Source: DASXAI01 sp963728985 (lineage in GTDB: Bacteria; Actinomycetota; Acidimicrobiia; Acidimicrobiales; Ilumatobacteraceae). From it: 64,000 bases of DNA. Each line of letters opens with the position of its first letter. Positions within the stretch are counted from its first letter, which is position 1. The stretch covers positions 248,001-312,000 of the forward strand of contig CAVSME010000003.1 in assembly GCA_963728985.1 (NCBI GenBank), read 5' to 3'. Below, one piece after another: positions 42,140-50,001 of this stretch. Position numbers and translations under genes: made by a program. A model generated the notes under the pieces. It worked only from the letters and a program-made list of their open reading frames with translations, searched no databases and was not told where the DNA came from.

Positions 42140-45043
42140 ATGATCCACCTGAACGTCGCCCTCCTTTCCGGCATCCGCGTCGTGCGCGACGATGTGGAGC
42201 GGCCGCTGACAAGTCGACGGCAGCGAGCCGTGGTGGCCGCTCTGGCCCTGCGTCCCCACGCCGCGGTGGGTGTCGACGAACTGGTCGACGCCTTGTGGGG
42301 CGAGGCACCGCCCGATGGCGCCCGCGCCACGCTGCAGACCTACGTCTCGCGCCTTCGCCGCGCCATCGGCAACGATGCGGTCGTCTACGAACCGGGGGGC
42401 TACCGGCTCGCCGAAGGCACGTGGTGCGATGCCGACGAGGCGCGCCGACTCGCCCACGCCGCGCGCGCCGCACTCGTCAGCGATCCGGAGCAAGCGGGCG
42501 ACCTGGCGAGGCGCGCTCTGCACCTGTGGAAGGGACCCGCGCTCGGCGAGCTTGCCCACGACTCGTGGTTCCTTCCGGCGGCGGTCGGGCTCAAGGAGCT
42601 GCATGCCAACATCATCGAGATCGCGGCGGCGGCCCTCATGGCGTCAGGTCGACCTGAGCAGGCCGTCGAACTGCTCGAACCGGCCACTCGGACAGATGCG
42701 CTCCGGGAGCCGGCTCACGTGCTTCTGGTCGACGCCCTCCGCGTCTCGGGCCGGAACGTCGAGGCATTGCGAGTCGCGGACCGCTATCGCCGCCTCCTGC
42801 GCGACGAGACGGGCCTCGTGCCGGGAACAGCACTCGAGGCGGCCGAACACCGAGCCTTGGCCGCTGAACGCGACGAGGAGTCACCAGATCAGGCCGACCG
42901 TCCGTTCGCGCCGCCGGGCCACCTCGCACATGGAGCATCCGGTCTTTCGCAAGTCACCCGGCTCATCGGTCGCGACACCGAGTTGGAGGTCCTGGCGGGA
43001 TGGCTGACTTCGTCCCGGCTCGTGACCATCTGCGGACCGGGTGGTGTGGGCAAGACGACGCTTGCCGCCGCGCTCGCCGAGCGGCTGGCGTCGACGACCC
43101 GGGTCATCTCCGTTCCGCTCGTCCCGGTGGAAATGGGCGAGGTAGCGGCCGCGGTTGCGGCGGCGCTCAGCCTGCGCAGCGATCGAGCTTCCGCCCCAGC
43201 GATCACCGAGCACCTCCGTGGGACGAGCGCCGTCCTCGTCGTCGACAACGCCGAGCACGTGGCCGGCGAGGTGCGCCAGCTCGTCCGCACCCTCCTCTCT
43301 GGAGCGCCCGGGGTCCGGATCGTGGTCACCAGCCGCGCGCGGCTCGAGCTACCTGAAGAGCGGTTGTACGTGCTTCCGCCTCTCGCCGTCGAGGGAGAGG
43401 ACGCCCCCGCCGTCGAACTGTTCCTCGAGCGCCTGCAGCGCGCCGGCGGGGTCCCGCCGTCTCCGTCGGATCCTGGTGTGCGGGACATCTGCACGAGGCT
43501 GGACGGGTTGCCGTTGGCGCTCGAGCTGGCCGCCGGACGCGCAGCAGTGCTCGGCGTCGGTGGCCTTCAGGACCGGCTCGAGATCGCCCTCGATCTCGTG
43601 GCGACAAGTGCAACGGGCGACCGTCACAGCAGCCTCCGTCGCGTGGTCACCTGGTCGTACGACCTGCTCGACGTGCCTGAGCGTCGACTACTCGTCGCTC
43701 TTGCCGCGTTCGACGGCGAGTTCGACCTCGACGCCGCGGAGTATGTCGGCGCGGCGGTGCTCGATCGGCCGGTGTCTCTCGTGCTCGCCCGGCTCGTGGA
43801 TGCCTCGCTCGTGACCCCGGCGGCCGGAGCTAGCCGGTACCGGCTCTTGGAGATGGTCCGCCGGTTCGCTCGCGAGCGGCTGATGCACGAGGATGAGTAC
43901 GCCGCTCGTTGGGCGCACACCCGCTGGGTGGCCGCGAGGCTGTCATCGCTCACGAGTGCCATCGGGGCCAGCGAGCATGAGATACAGGTTCGCCTCGAGG
44001 ACCTTCGGGCCGAGGTCCGTGGTGCAATCAGATGGGCTCGCGCCACCGTCGACCGGGACGCAGCTTCGGCCCTCATACGGCCGCTCGCACACGTGCTGCA
44101 ATACCGACCTGATGTCGAGCTCGTCGGCGCGGCCCATTCGCTCGGGCGCCACGTCCTCAACAACGCCCCACCCACGTCGATGCCCACGGCTGGCTTCGCA
44201 GCAGCCAGCGCACGGCTCGCACTCCACGCCGGCCAGCTGGACGAGGTACCGGAGCTCGTCCTGCTGGGCATGGAGGCGGCGAACGGCGATCGAGCCGCCC
44301 TGCACTGCGCCCGCCACGCCCAAGGCGTGCTCGGGTTGTACCACGGCCACCACGACGACGCGGCGAGCTCGTTCGCCGCGGCGCTGGAGGCCGCCGAGTC
44401 GATCGGCGAGCGTCTCGACGCCATGGCGGGAATGGCCCTAGCCAAGTGCTACGCCGGCCGAATCGAGGACGCTCGCAGCATCGGTGAAGAGCTGCGCGCT
44501 ACGGCGGCGACGTTTGGCTCCGACACCTACCTGGCCTTCGCCGACTACGTGGAAGGCGAGGCATGCCTCGCGTCGGGTCGCGTCGACGACGCCGCCGACC
44601 ACCTGCGAGTTGCCACCGAACGCGCATGGGGCGTCGGTGCCACCTTCATCTCCGGTATCGCCGCCACCGTCCTGGCCGCCGTGGTGGTGCGCCACCGACC
44701 TGCCACGGAGGCCCGCGACCACCTTCTCGTCCTTCTCGAACGGTGGCGATCCACCGCGTCCTGGACCCAACTGTGGACGACACTGCGCTTGACGAGCGAG
44801 TTCCTGGCCCAGCGCGGACATCACGATCTCGCCGCCCTCATCGTGGCGGCCGCACGGCGCGACCGAGCCGCACCGAGAATCATCGGCGACGATCTCGCCC
44901 GTGCGGAGGCGCTCACAGACCGCCTGCGGATCCATCTCGGCGAGTCCGCCTACGCCGGCATCATGGCCAGTGCGGCACGGATCGAGCGAATGGACGTCCT
45001 GGAACGAGTGGTCGACGCACTCCGCGACCTCGACCTCTGCTGA
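42140..45043 (+). CDS. SARP/AfsR-like regulator (wHTH-BTAD-NB-ARC-TPR)
   Basis: A 967-residue regulator of the AfsR type. Order: winged helix (VALLSGIRVV, ELVDALWGEAPPDGARATLQ, TYVSRLRRAIG), BTAD (DRYRRLLRDETGLVPGTALE), NB-ARC ATPase with Walker A CGPGGVGKTTLAAAL, Walker B SAVLVVDNAEHV, sensor VVTSRARLELPEE and GLPLALELAA, then a winged-helix spacer (RRVVTWSYDLLDVPERRLLV) and about 350 residues of TPR-like helices. Nucleotide and ligand sensing would release the DNA-binding part. ATG 42140 is used; a GTG at 42122 is in frame. Divergent from the oxidase at 40823-42001, a probable target. Confidence 0.9.
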   Translation: MIHLNVALLSGIRVVRDDVERPLTSRRQRAVVAALALRPHAAVGVDELVDALWGEAPPDGARATLQTYVSRLRRAIGNDAVVYEPGGYRLAEGTWCDADEARRLAHAARAALVSDPEQAGDLARRALHLWKGPALGELAHDSWFLPAAVGLKELHANIIEIAAAALMASGRPEQAVELLEPATRTDALREPAHVLLVDALRVSGRNVEALRVADRYRRLLRDETGLVPGTALEAAEHRALAAERDEESPDQADRPFAPPGHLAHGASGLSQVTRLIGRDTELEVLAGWLTSSRLVTICGPGGVGKTTLAAALAERLASTTRVISVPLVPVEMGEVAAAVAAALSLRSDRASAPAITEHLRGTSAVLVVDNAEHVAGEVRQLVRTLLSGAPGVRIVVTSRARLELPEERLYVLPPLAVEGEDAPAVELFLERLQRAGGVPPSPSDPGVRDICTRLDGLPLALELAAGRAAVLGVGGLQDRLEIALDLVATSATGDRHSSLRRVVTWSYDLLDVPERRLLVALAAFDGEFDLDAAEYVGAAVLDRPVSLVLARLVDASLVTPAAGASRYRLLEMVRRFARERLMHEDEYAARWAHTRWVAARLSSLTSAIGASEHEIQVRLEDLRAEVRGAIRWARATVDRDAASALIRPLAHVLQYRPDVELVGAAHSLGRHVLNNAPPTSMPTAGFAAASARLALHAGQLDEVPELVLLGMEAANGDRAALHCARHAQGVLGLYHGHHDDAASSFAAALEAAESIGERLDAMAGMALAKCYAGRIEDARSIGEELRATAATFGSDTYLAFADYVEGEACLASGRVDDAADHLRVATERAWGVGATFISGIAATVLAAVVVRHRPATEARDHLLVLLERWRSTASWTQLWTTLRLTSEFLAQRGHHDLAALIVAAARRDRAAPRIIGDDLARAEALTDRLRIHLGESAYAGIMASAARIERMDVLERVVDALRDLDLC

Positions 45044-45077
45044 CCGCCAGGTCTGCACCGGGCAGGAACGGCTCGGT

Positions 45078-45129
45078 GGCTCCCCGGGCGTTCCGGCATG
45101 CGCGCTGTCCGGAGCCGTCGCGGGGAGCC
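45078..45129. terminator. Compound hairpin between convergent genes
   Basis: GGCTCCCCG (45078-45086) pairs with CGGGGAGCC (45121-45129), and an inner TCCGG/CCGGA pair lies within. It separates the convergent SARP-type and NTF2-like genes, so a shared terminator is likely. The loop section is long, which lowers confidence. Confidence 0.45.
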
Positions 45130-45234
45130 TCACACCAACGTCGCGCCGGGCAATTGTGCTTGTGTCTCGGTCCTGTTGCGGTACGGCGACGGCCCAACGG
45201 TGCGCGGCCTCGGGCCTGGAGAGCCGCTACGGGC

Positions 45235-45600
45235 TCACTCCGCCGTCTGCTGGTGGACGACGAGACGCCATCCGTCCTGCCCTCTCACGTACGTACTGGT
45301 GAGCCAGGCGGTGTATGGCTTCCCGGCTCGCGTCGCTTGAGCTCGATAGATGACGACGGCGGTGTCACCGCCGAGCCGGAGAACGCGCTCGTGCGACAGT
45401 TCGTAGCGATCCCAGGGCGGCCCCCGCATCGATTCGATCATCTCCTCCCGATCGGCGATGACCAGGCCTCCCGGCAGAAGAACGACGATGTCGTCAGCGA
45501 GTAGGCGCCGGTAGTGCTCCTCGGCGGCGTCGGCGCCGACTGCCAGCGCCCGCCATCCGGCCCGCTCCACTCCGAGCAGCTCGTCCTCGATCGTCGCCAT
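45235..45600 (-). CDS. NTF2-like protein (DUF4440/SnoaL group)
   Basis: A 121-residue protein: MATIEDELLGVERAGWRALA lead helix, HYRRLLADDIVVLLPGGLVI, DREEMIESMRGPPWDRYELS, VLRLGGDTAVVIYRAQATRA, YTAWLTSTYVRGQDGWRLVV and HQQT. This is the full NTF2-like alternation of helix and sheet with the closing 'W.S.Y....G.WR.v.HQ.T' of DUF4440 proteins. Role unknown. ATG 45600 is preferred to 45654. It stands alone between a terminator hairpin and the HesB-like/F420 pair. Confidence 0.75.
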   Translation of the reverse strand: MATIEDELLGVERAGWRALAVGADAAEEHYRRLLADDIVVLLPGGLVIADREEMIESMRGPPWDRYELSHERVLRLGGDTAVVIYRAQATRAGKPYTAWLTSTYVRGQDGWRLVVHQQTAE

Positions 45601-45985
45601 CAGCGGTTGATCCTCGCTCCCGATGGGACAGCTCCGAGCACTGGTGCGGGCCAATCGCCAGTTCGTCGATCGGCCCGCACCAGAGGCTTCGGTGAGGGCG
45701 GACCCGGTACCGCAGCGCGCCGGTCAGCCGACACACTGCGGGCGCTGCCCGGGTTCTCGCTTCCTCGCTCGAAGCGGCACGCTCGTCAGCGTCGCGTACC
45801 GCCTCCTCGCACGGAGATCACGGTGACCGGCGATTGTTGCGACTGTGTGCGCGCCACGCGGCAAATCGTCGAAGGCGGCGGCGATGCGCGCCCCGCGTAA
45901 CAATTCCGCGCTCGATGGTCGATCGGCGCCTACGGGCGGCCACTCGTGCAGTAATTCTGGACCGACCAGGGCTGAAGGAGTCAGC

Positions 45986-46264
45986 ATGCTCGAACTCAGC
46001 GCCGCAGCCGCGTCGATCATCCGCGAACTCGCGTCGACCATCGCACCCGACGACGCCCTCGTGAGGATCTCGCCCAGCCAACACGGCGGGAAGATCGACT
46101 GGCAGGTCGCGTTCGTCCAGGTGGCCGCGCCCGACGACCGGGTGTGGCAGACCCGGGGCATGACGCTCTGCGTGGCGCCCGAGGTCTCTCGTGCTCTGGC
46201 CAGCCAGCTGCTTGACGTAACCCAGCGGCCCGAGGGCCGACGGCTCATCCTCAGACCCGGGTGA
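45986..46264 (+). CDS. HesB/IscA-like degenerate protein (paralogue 5)
   Basis: A 92-residue member of the window's HesB-like group: MLELSAAAASIIRELASTIA, ALVRISPSQHGGKID, FVQVAAPDDRVWQTRGMTLC, APEVSRALASQLLDV and RRLILRPG. It has a single cysteine, so the Fe-S triad is missing. AAGGAG precedes the ATG. Its stop overlaps the GTG start of a deazaflavin-dependent reductase gene, so the two are translated together; that is the only functional hint for any of the five copies. Confidence 0.74.
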   Translation: MLELSAAAASIIRELASTIAPDDALVRISPSQHGGKIDWQVAFVQVAAPDDRVWQTRGMTLCVAPEVSRALASQLLDVTQRPEGRRLILRPG

Positions 46265-46758
46265 CAGGCCGCCTCGTGGACCACGGCGAGCGACTCTGGC
46301 TCGGTCGCGCCGCCGCGGCGCTGCTTCGCGTGCGTTGGATCGTCCGGCTGCCGGTCCTGCTCTACCGCGTCCGACTTGGTGCGATCTTCGGCAACCGGTT
46401 GCTGATGCTCGAGCACATCGGTAGGCACTCGGGGAAGGCCCGATACGTAGTGCTCGAGGTCGTCGACCGGCCAAGTCCGACGATGCTCGTGGTCGTCTCC
46501 GGGTTCGGAGCGAGGGCGCAGTGGTATCGCAACATCCGCAGCCATTCGTCGGTGCGGGTCTACATGCGTAGCCATCGCCCGCTTCCGGCGGTCGCTCGGG
46601 TCATGACCACCGACGAGGCTCAGGCGGCGCTCAGCACCTACGCCCGCGACCATCCTCGAGCATGGGGTTCGCTTCGCCCGGTCTTGGAAGAGACGCTCGG
46701 TACCAGCATCGACGAGCGGTGTCCGGGGCTGCCCATGGTTGCGCTCGACCTTCGGTGA
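46261..46758 (+). CDS. Deazaflavin(F420)-dependent nitroreductase-like protein (DDN family)
   Basis: A 165-residue protein of the F420-dependent DDN/DUF385 family: LLMLEHIGRHSGKARYVVLE matches the 'LLLTttGRkSGk.R..pL' strand pair, and SGFGARAQWYRNIRSHSSVR matches 'asngG...pPaWyhNL..nP.V'. The tail (EAQAALSTYARDHPRAWGSL) is a helix. Such enzymes reduce or simply bind F420 and act on quinones, aflatoxin-like enones or nitro compounds. A GTG start overlaps the HesB-like stop (GTGA). Confidence 0.82.
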   Translation: MTGRLVDHGERLWLGRAAAALLRVRWIVRLPVLLYRVRLGAIFGNRLLMLEHIGRHSGKARYVVLEVVDRPSPTMLVVVSGFGARAQWYRNIRSHSSVRVYMRSHRPLPAVARVMTTDEAQAALSTYARDHPRAWGSLRPVLEETLGTSIDERCPGLPMVALDLR

Positions 46759-47129
46759 GCCACTCGGCATAGCCCCTTCGGTCTCCCGTTCGAGACGGTG
46801 ATCCCGCTGGTAGCGCCACGCTTAGCGAATCGACCGACATGACGAGACGACGATCGACGATCAGGCTGCTCCAATCAGAAGCACGGCGGCGCCCGCCTCG
46901 CCGCTGGCTGCCGAGGGCAACCACGCGGCGCGACCCCGCCGGCTCGAGCCCGACGGCCCAGTCGATACGCATGCCGTCGCGGACGCAGCCGGGCGCTTTC
47001 ATCAGCAACGCGGTCGCCACGACCGAACAGAACGCGCTCCTGTCAGCCGCTGGGCCGGGCGGGGACACCAACTGGGCGCTCGTTGACCGGTCATCTAGAT
47101 TCTCAACGACGACGGCGAAAGGCGACCCG

Positions 47130-48275
47130 GTGGCTGATCACGACGTGAAGGCAATGACCGCCGACATCGAGACACCAGACTTCGCCACCACCGCGTTCAG
47201 CACACCTCCGCCCCTGGATCGGGCGACGGTGGCCCTCGTCACGACGGCGTCGCTCCATCACCCTGAGCAGGACGACTTCGCTCCTGCCGACACCGGCTAT
47301 CGAGTGCTCGATGGCGCCCACCGCGACTACATGACCGGCCACTGGAGCCCGAACTTCGACATCATCGGCTTCGCCGCCGACATGAACGTCGTGTTCCCCC
47401 TCGATCGACTCGACGAGCTCGCCGCTTCGGGCACCATCGGACAGGTCGCCGACCAGCACTTGTCCTACGCCGGCAACCAGTTCGACTTGAGCGCGGTCCG
47501 GCTCGACAGCGGTCCCGCCGGAGCGAGGTGGCTCGTCGAACAGGGCGTCGACGTCGTACTCCTCACGCCCGTTTGACCGCTCTGCACGCGTACCGTGTGT
47601 ACGCTCGCCCACGTCATGGAGGCCGAGGGTCTCGCCACCATCGCCCTCGGCTCCCAACGCCAGCAGATGATCGGCACCGCACCACCCCGTGGCCTGTGGT
47701 GTGACTTCCCACTGGGCCGCCCCCTCGGCCGGCCCGGCGACGCCGACTTCCAGCATCGGGTCCTGGCCCACGCCTTCGGCCTTCTCCGATCACCGACGCC
47801 CGTCCTCGAGACATTCCCGGAGGTCATCCACGACGACGGCACCGACGTCGTCGCGTGCCCTCTCCCGGCGCGCCACGTGGACAACGAGCACCCCGCCGTC
47901 AGCGAAGCACGTGGCTTGCGTCCGGCCTACGAGCGGGCGGCGCGCCGCTCCGGCAACCGCGCCGGCGTCGGGCGGGTGGTGTCGGCGGACGCCATCCCGG
48001 ACGCCGTCCAGTCGCTCGTGCTCGTAGCCCAAGGCACACCGTGGAAAGAGGCCGGCATACCCGGCGTCCCGGCCCGCGTCGCCCAAGACATCCGCGGCTA
48101 CTACGAGACCGCCGCCCTGGGGTTGTCCGATCACGTCCCGTCCGCGTGGGCGGGCACACGTTGGTTCTTCGACCAGACCGAAGCGGGCAAGGTCCTGCTG
48201 GCCGCTCGGGCGGCCATGCGAGACGCCGGTGTGAAGCAGCCCATCTGGTTCTACATGGCACCGGGCGACCGCTGA
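47130..48275 (+). CDS. Probable selenoprotein, glycine/sarcosine/betaine reductase selenoprotein B family, in-frame TGA (Sec149)
   Basis: One frame runs from GTG 47130 to the stop ending at 48275 with a single TGA at 47574-47576. Upstream: DMNVVFPLDRLDELAASGTI, GQVADQHLSYAG, LVEQGVDVVLLTPV; downstream: PLCTRTVCTLAHVMEAEGLA, FPLGRPLGRPGD. This is the layout of the GrdB/PrdB-related family, in which '(V)DAVLLTPV' is followed by redox C/U-P-x-C; the TGA falls exactly there, giving U149-P-L-C152. Eleven bases after the TGA, GCGTAC and GTACGC (47588-47593, 47599-47604) form a perfect stem around loop CGTGT, a SECIS-like hairpin. Likely a thiol/selenol oxidoreductase of unknown substrate. ATG 47154 is an alternative start. 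A Cys-to-stop mutation is the rival explanation. Confidence 0.75.
47588..47604 (+). promoter_or_regulatory. SECIS-like hairpin downstream of the in-frame TGA
   Basis: A 17-base hairpin: six perfect base pairs (GCGTAC/GTACGC) and a five-base apical loop CGTGT with G as its second base. It starts 11 bases after the TGA. From memory, the minimal E. coli fdhF SECIS is an upper stem-loop of 17 bases placed 11 bases from the UGA, with G in the loop. The bulged U of the E. coli element is not seen here. Confidence 0.6.
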
Positions 48276-48688
48276 GCGCACCGGGTTCAGCAGAACCACC
48301 GCGCAAGCACCATCGACACGAGGCGCTGCTCACGCTGCGACGACTACAGGACGTCATGCTCATCGGGGCGCTTCCTGCTGGGAGCGGTGCCGAGGACGTC
48401 GGCCCCTCGGGGGGTGACCGCCGTTCACCGCGACGGTCCTCACGACCGAGGCAGGCGAAGTCGGACATGTCAACTCCACGCTTCGCCCGACAGATCCACG
48501 GCTCGCCGCATCCGCTTGGGCCATCACGTCCTCGATGGGGGCAGGTCATGGTGCTGCCGGATCAGCCAGCGACTCGCGATCGCGTTCCGCTCGCGGCTCG
48601 GGTGCTGCGCAGTGCACAGACACGCCACCGTAGGCTCCTCGGCACGTTCGTTGATTGGCGAGGCGAGTCCCGGGTACTGCTGCGATGA
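48276..48688. other. Intergenic region without a convincing gene
   Basis: About 410 bases between the selenoprotein gene and the ATPase gene. Frames crossing it on both strands lack ribosome sites and family features and are rich in Arg and Pro. No strong hairpin was found. Confidence 0.4.
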
Positions 48689-49660
48689 GTGACCGAGGGA
48701 GGGTGGGTGGACTGGGTACTGCACGCTGCAAACATCGAGGCGGTAGGGCTGCTTCGGGAAGAAATCGGCACGTACCTGGCCCGCCATGGCAGTCCTACGG
48801 CAGACTTCCACGGCGCCGCCCTGATCGTGTCCGAACTCGTCACCAACGCCGTCAAGCACGCAGGCGGCATGATTTGGGTGGCGGTCGAGTGGTCCGGGCC
48901 GCAACCGATACTGCGGGTCTCCGACCTTGGACCCGGTTTTGACCTCCCGGTCGATCTGACCACCGACGCTCAGTCGCTCGGCGGTCGCGGGCTGTACATC
49001 GTGAGCCATTTCGGCCCAGAGTTGGAGGTCACGCGCCGAAAGTCGGGTGGCAGCGTCGTCACGGCGATTCTTCCGGTGAACCGCGTCCCGGCGGCTCAGC
49101 TCGACCCGCCTCGGCGCCGAACTGGGCAGTTGCCTGCCTTGGATGAGGCGCGGCCCGAGGGTGGCTTTGATCGAGAGACGTTCCTGCGCGCCCTGGTCGT
49201 CCAGCTGGCGCAAACGGTGGCGGCACAGCACGGTCCCGACGCGGCGGATGCCGTCGTGGCGCAGGTCGGCATGGACGTGGGCGGCCAAATGGAAGCGGAA
49301 TACCGGCTCGCGACGAATGTCACCGATCGCCTAACGAGTGACCAGCTCGCAGATTGCTTCATCCGGTTGAAACACGCGATTGAAGGCGGATTTGCCGTCG
49401 CCGAACTCACTGAGTCCCGGATCGTCCTCACCAACACCCGCTGCCCGTTCGGTGACGTAGTCCAGCGGGCTCCGGTCCTCTGCCGTATGACGTCGGCCGT
49501 GTTCGGGGGTATCGCCGCCCGGAACGTCGATCAAGTGGCCGAGGTTCTTCTCGAGGAGCGCATCGCTGTGGGCGATCCCGGTTGCCGCATCGTCGTCGAC
49601 CTCGCCCCATCACCAACCAGAATGGGACCATGGGCGCACCGATATCCGACACCAGCCTGA
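48689..49660 (+). CDS. RsbW-like ATPase fused to a methanogen-output-domain-1-type C-terminus
   Basis: A 323-residue protein. Residues 10-130 are a GHKL ATPase of the anti-sigma RsbW type: N box LIVSELVTNAVKHAGG, G1 box VSDLGPGFDLP, G2 box SLGGRGLYIVSHFG. The C-terminal 160 residues resemble the output domain in archaeal and bacterial sensors: ALVVQLAQTVAAQHGPDAAD, VLTNTRCPFGDVVQRAPVLC, AVFGGIAARN and LEERIAVGDPGCRIVV, with the cysteines of 'RCPFG' and 'LCRM' suited to ligand or metal binding. It may combine serine-kinase or partner-switching activity with sensing. GTG 48689 is used; the N-terminus is uncertain by up to six residues. No antagonist gene is adjacent; a STAS protein lies at 6053. 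Confidence 0.75.
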   Translation: MTEGGWVDWVLHAANIEAVGLLREEIGTYLARHGSPTADFHGAALIVSELVTNAVKHAGGMIWVAVEWSGPQPILRVSDLGPGFDLPVDLTTDAQSLGGRGLYIVSHFGPELEVTRRKSGGSVVTAILPVNRVPAAQLDPPRRRTGQLPALDEARPEGGFDRETFLRALVVQLAQTVAAQHGPDAADAVVAQVGMDVGGQMEAEYRLATNVTDRLTSDQLADCFIRLKHAIEGGFAVAELTESRIVLTNTRCPFGDVVQRAPVLCRMTSAVFGGIAARNVDQVAEVLLEERIAVGDPGCRIVVDLAPSPTRMGPWAHRYPTPA

Positions 49661-50001
49661 TCGCCCGCTGGATGGTCGACCGCAGGTAAGGCTGGACGGC
49701 ACCGTCGACACGGCCCGTCCACGCCCGTGAGCGTTCACGTCCCCCATGACGCGCACGGCTTCAGACCAGACGCGGCTTGCGCCCGTGGAGCGCCGTTGAC
49801 CTCAGGAAGAACGCCGTGTCCGGGGCCCGGGACCGGGAACTCGGATTGCCTCGCTGGCGGGGGCGTGTATGTGCGGGCGCGTTCGGCGCTGGAGTTGATT
49901 GGGCTCCGCCCCCAGGTTGTGGAGGTCGAGATCCCGAGGGTGGGCCGTCGCTACCGTCGCAGGCGGCGACGGCCCGCCTGTGGTCGGTGGGTGGATGGAG
50001 A
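49661..50001. other. Intergenic region between convergent genes
   Basis: About 340 bases separate the ATPase fusion (plus) from an oxidase gene (minus). No gene-like frame is supported. Its one clear feature is the hairpin at 49942-49975. Confidence 0.4.
49942..49975. terminator. Bidirectional terminator hairpin
   Basis: GGGCCGTCGC (49942-49951) and GCGACGGCCC (49966-49975) form a perfect ten-base-pair stem with a 14-base loop, 26 bases after the end of the minus-strand oxidase gene and between two convergent genes. No T-run follows. Confidence 0.6.

Noticed and set aside
47595..48275. Separate gene starting after the TGA in the selenoprotein B-family locus
   Set aside because: The family text runs through the TGA in the same frame, and the conserved PLC lies before any usable start, so a second independent gene is less likely than readthrough.
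48524..49288. Open frame of 254 codons opposite the RsbW-like ATPase
   Set aside because: The plus strand carries N, G1 and G2 boxes; the minus frame has no family features.
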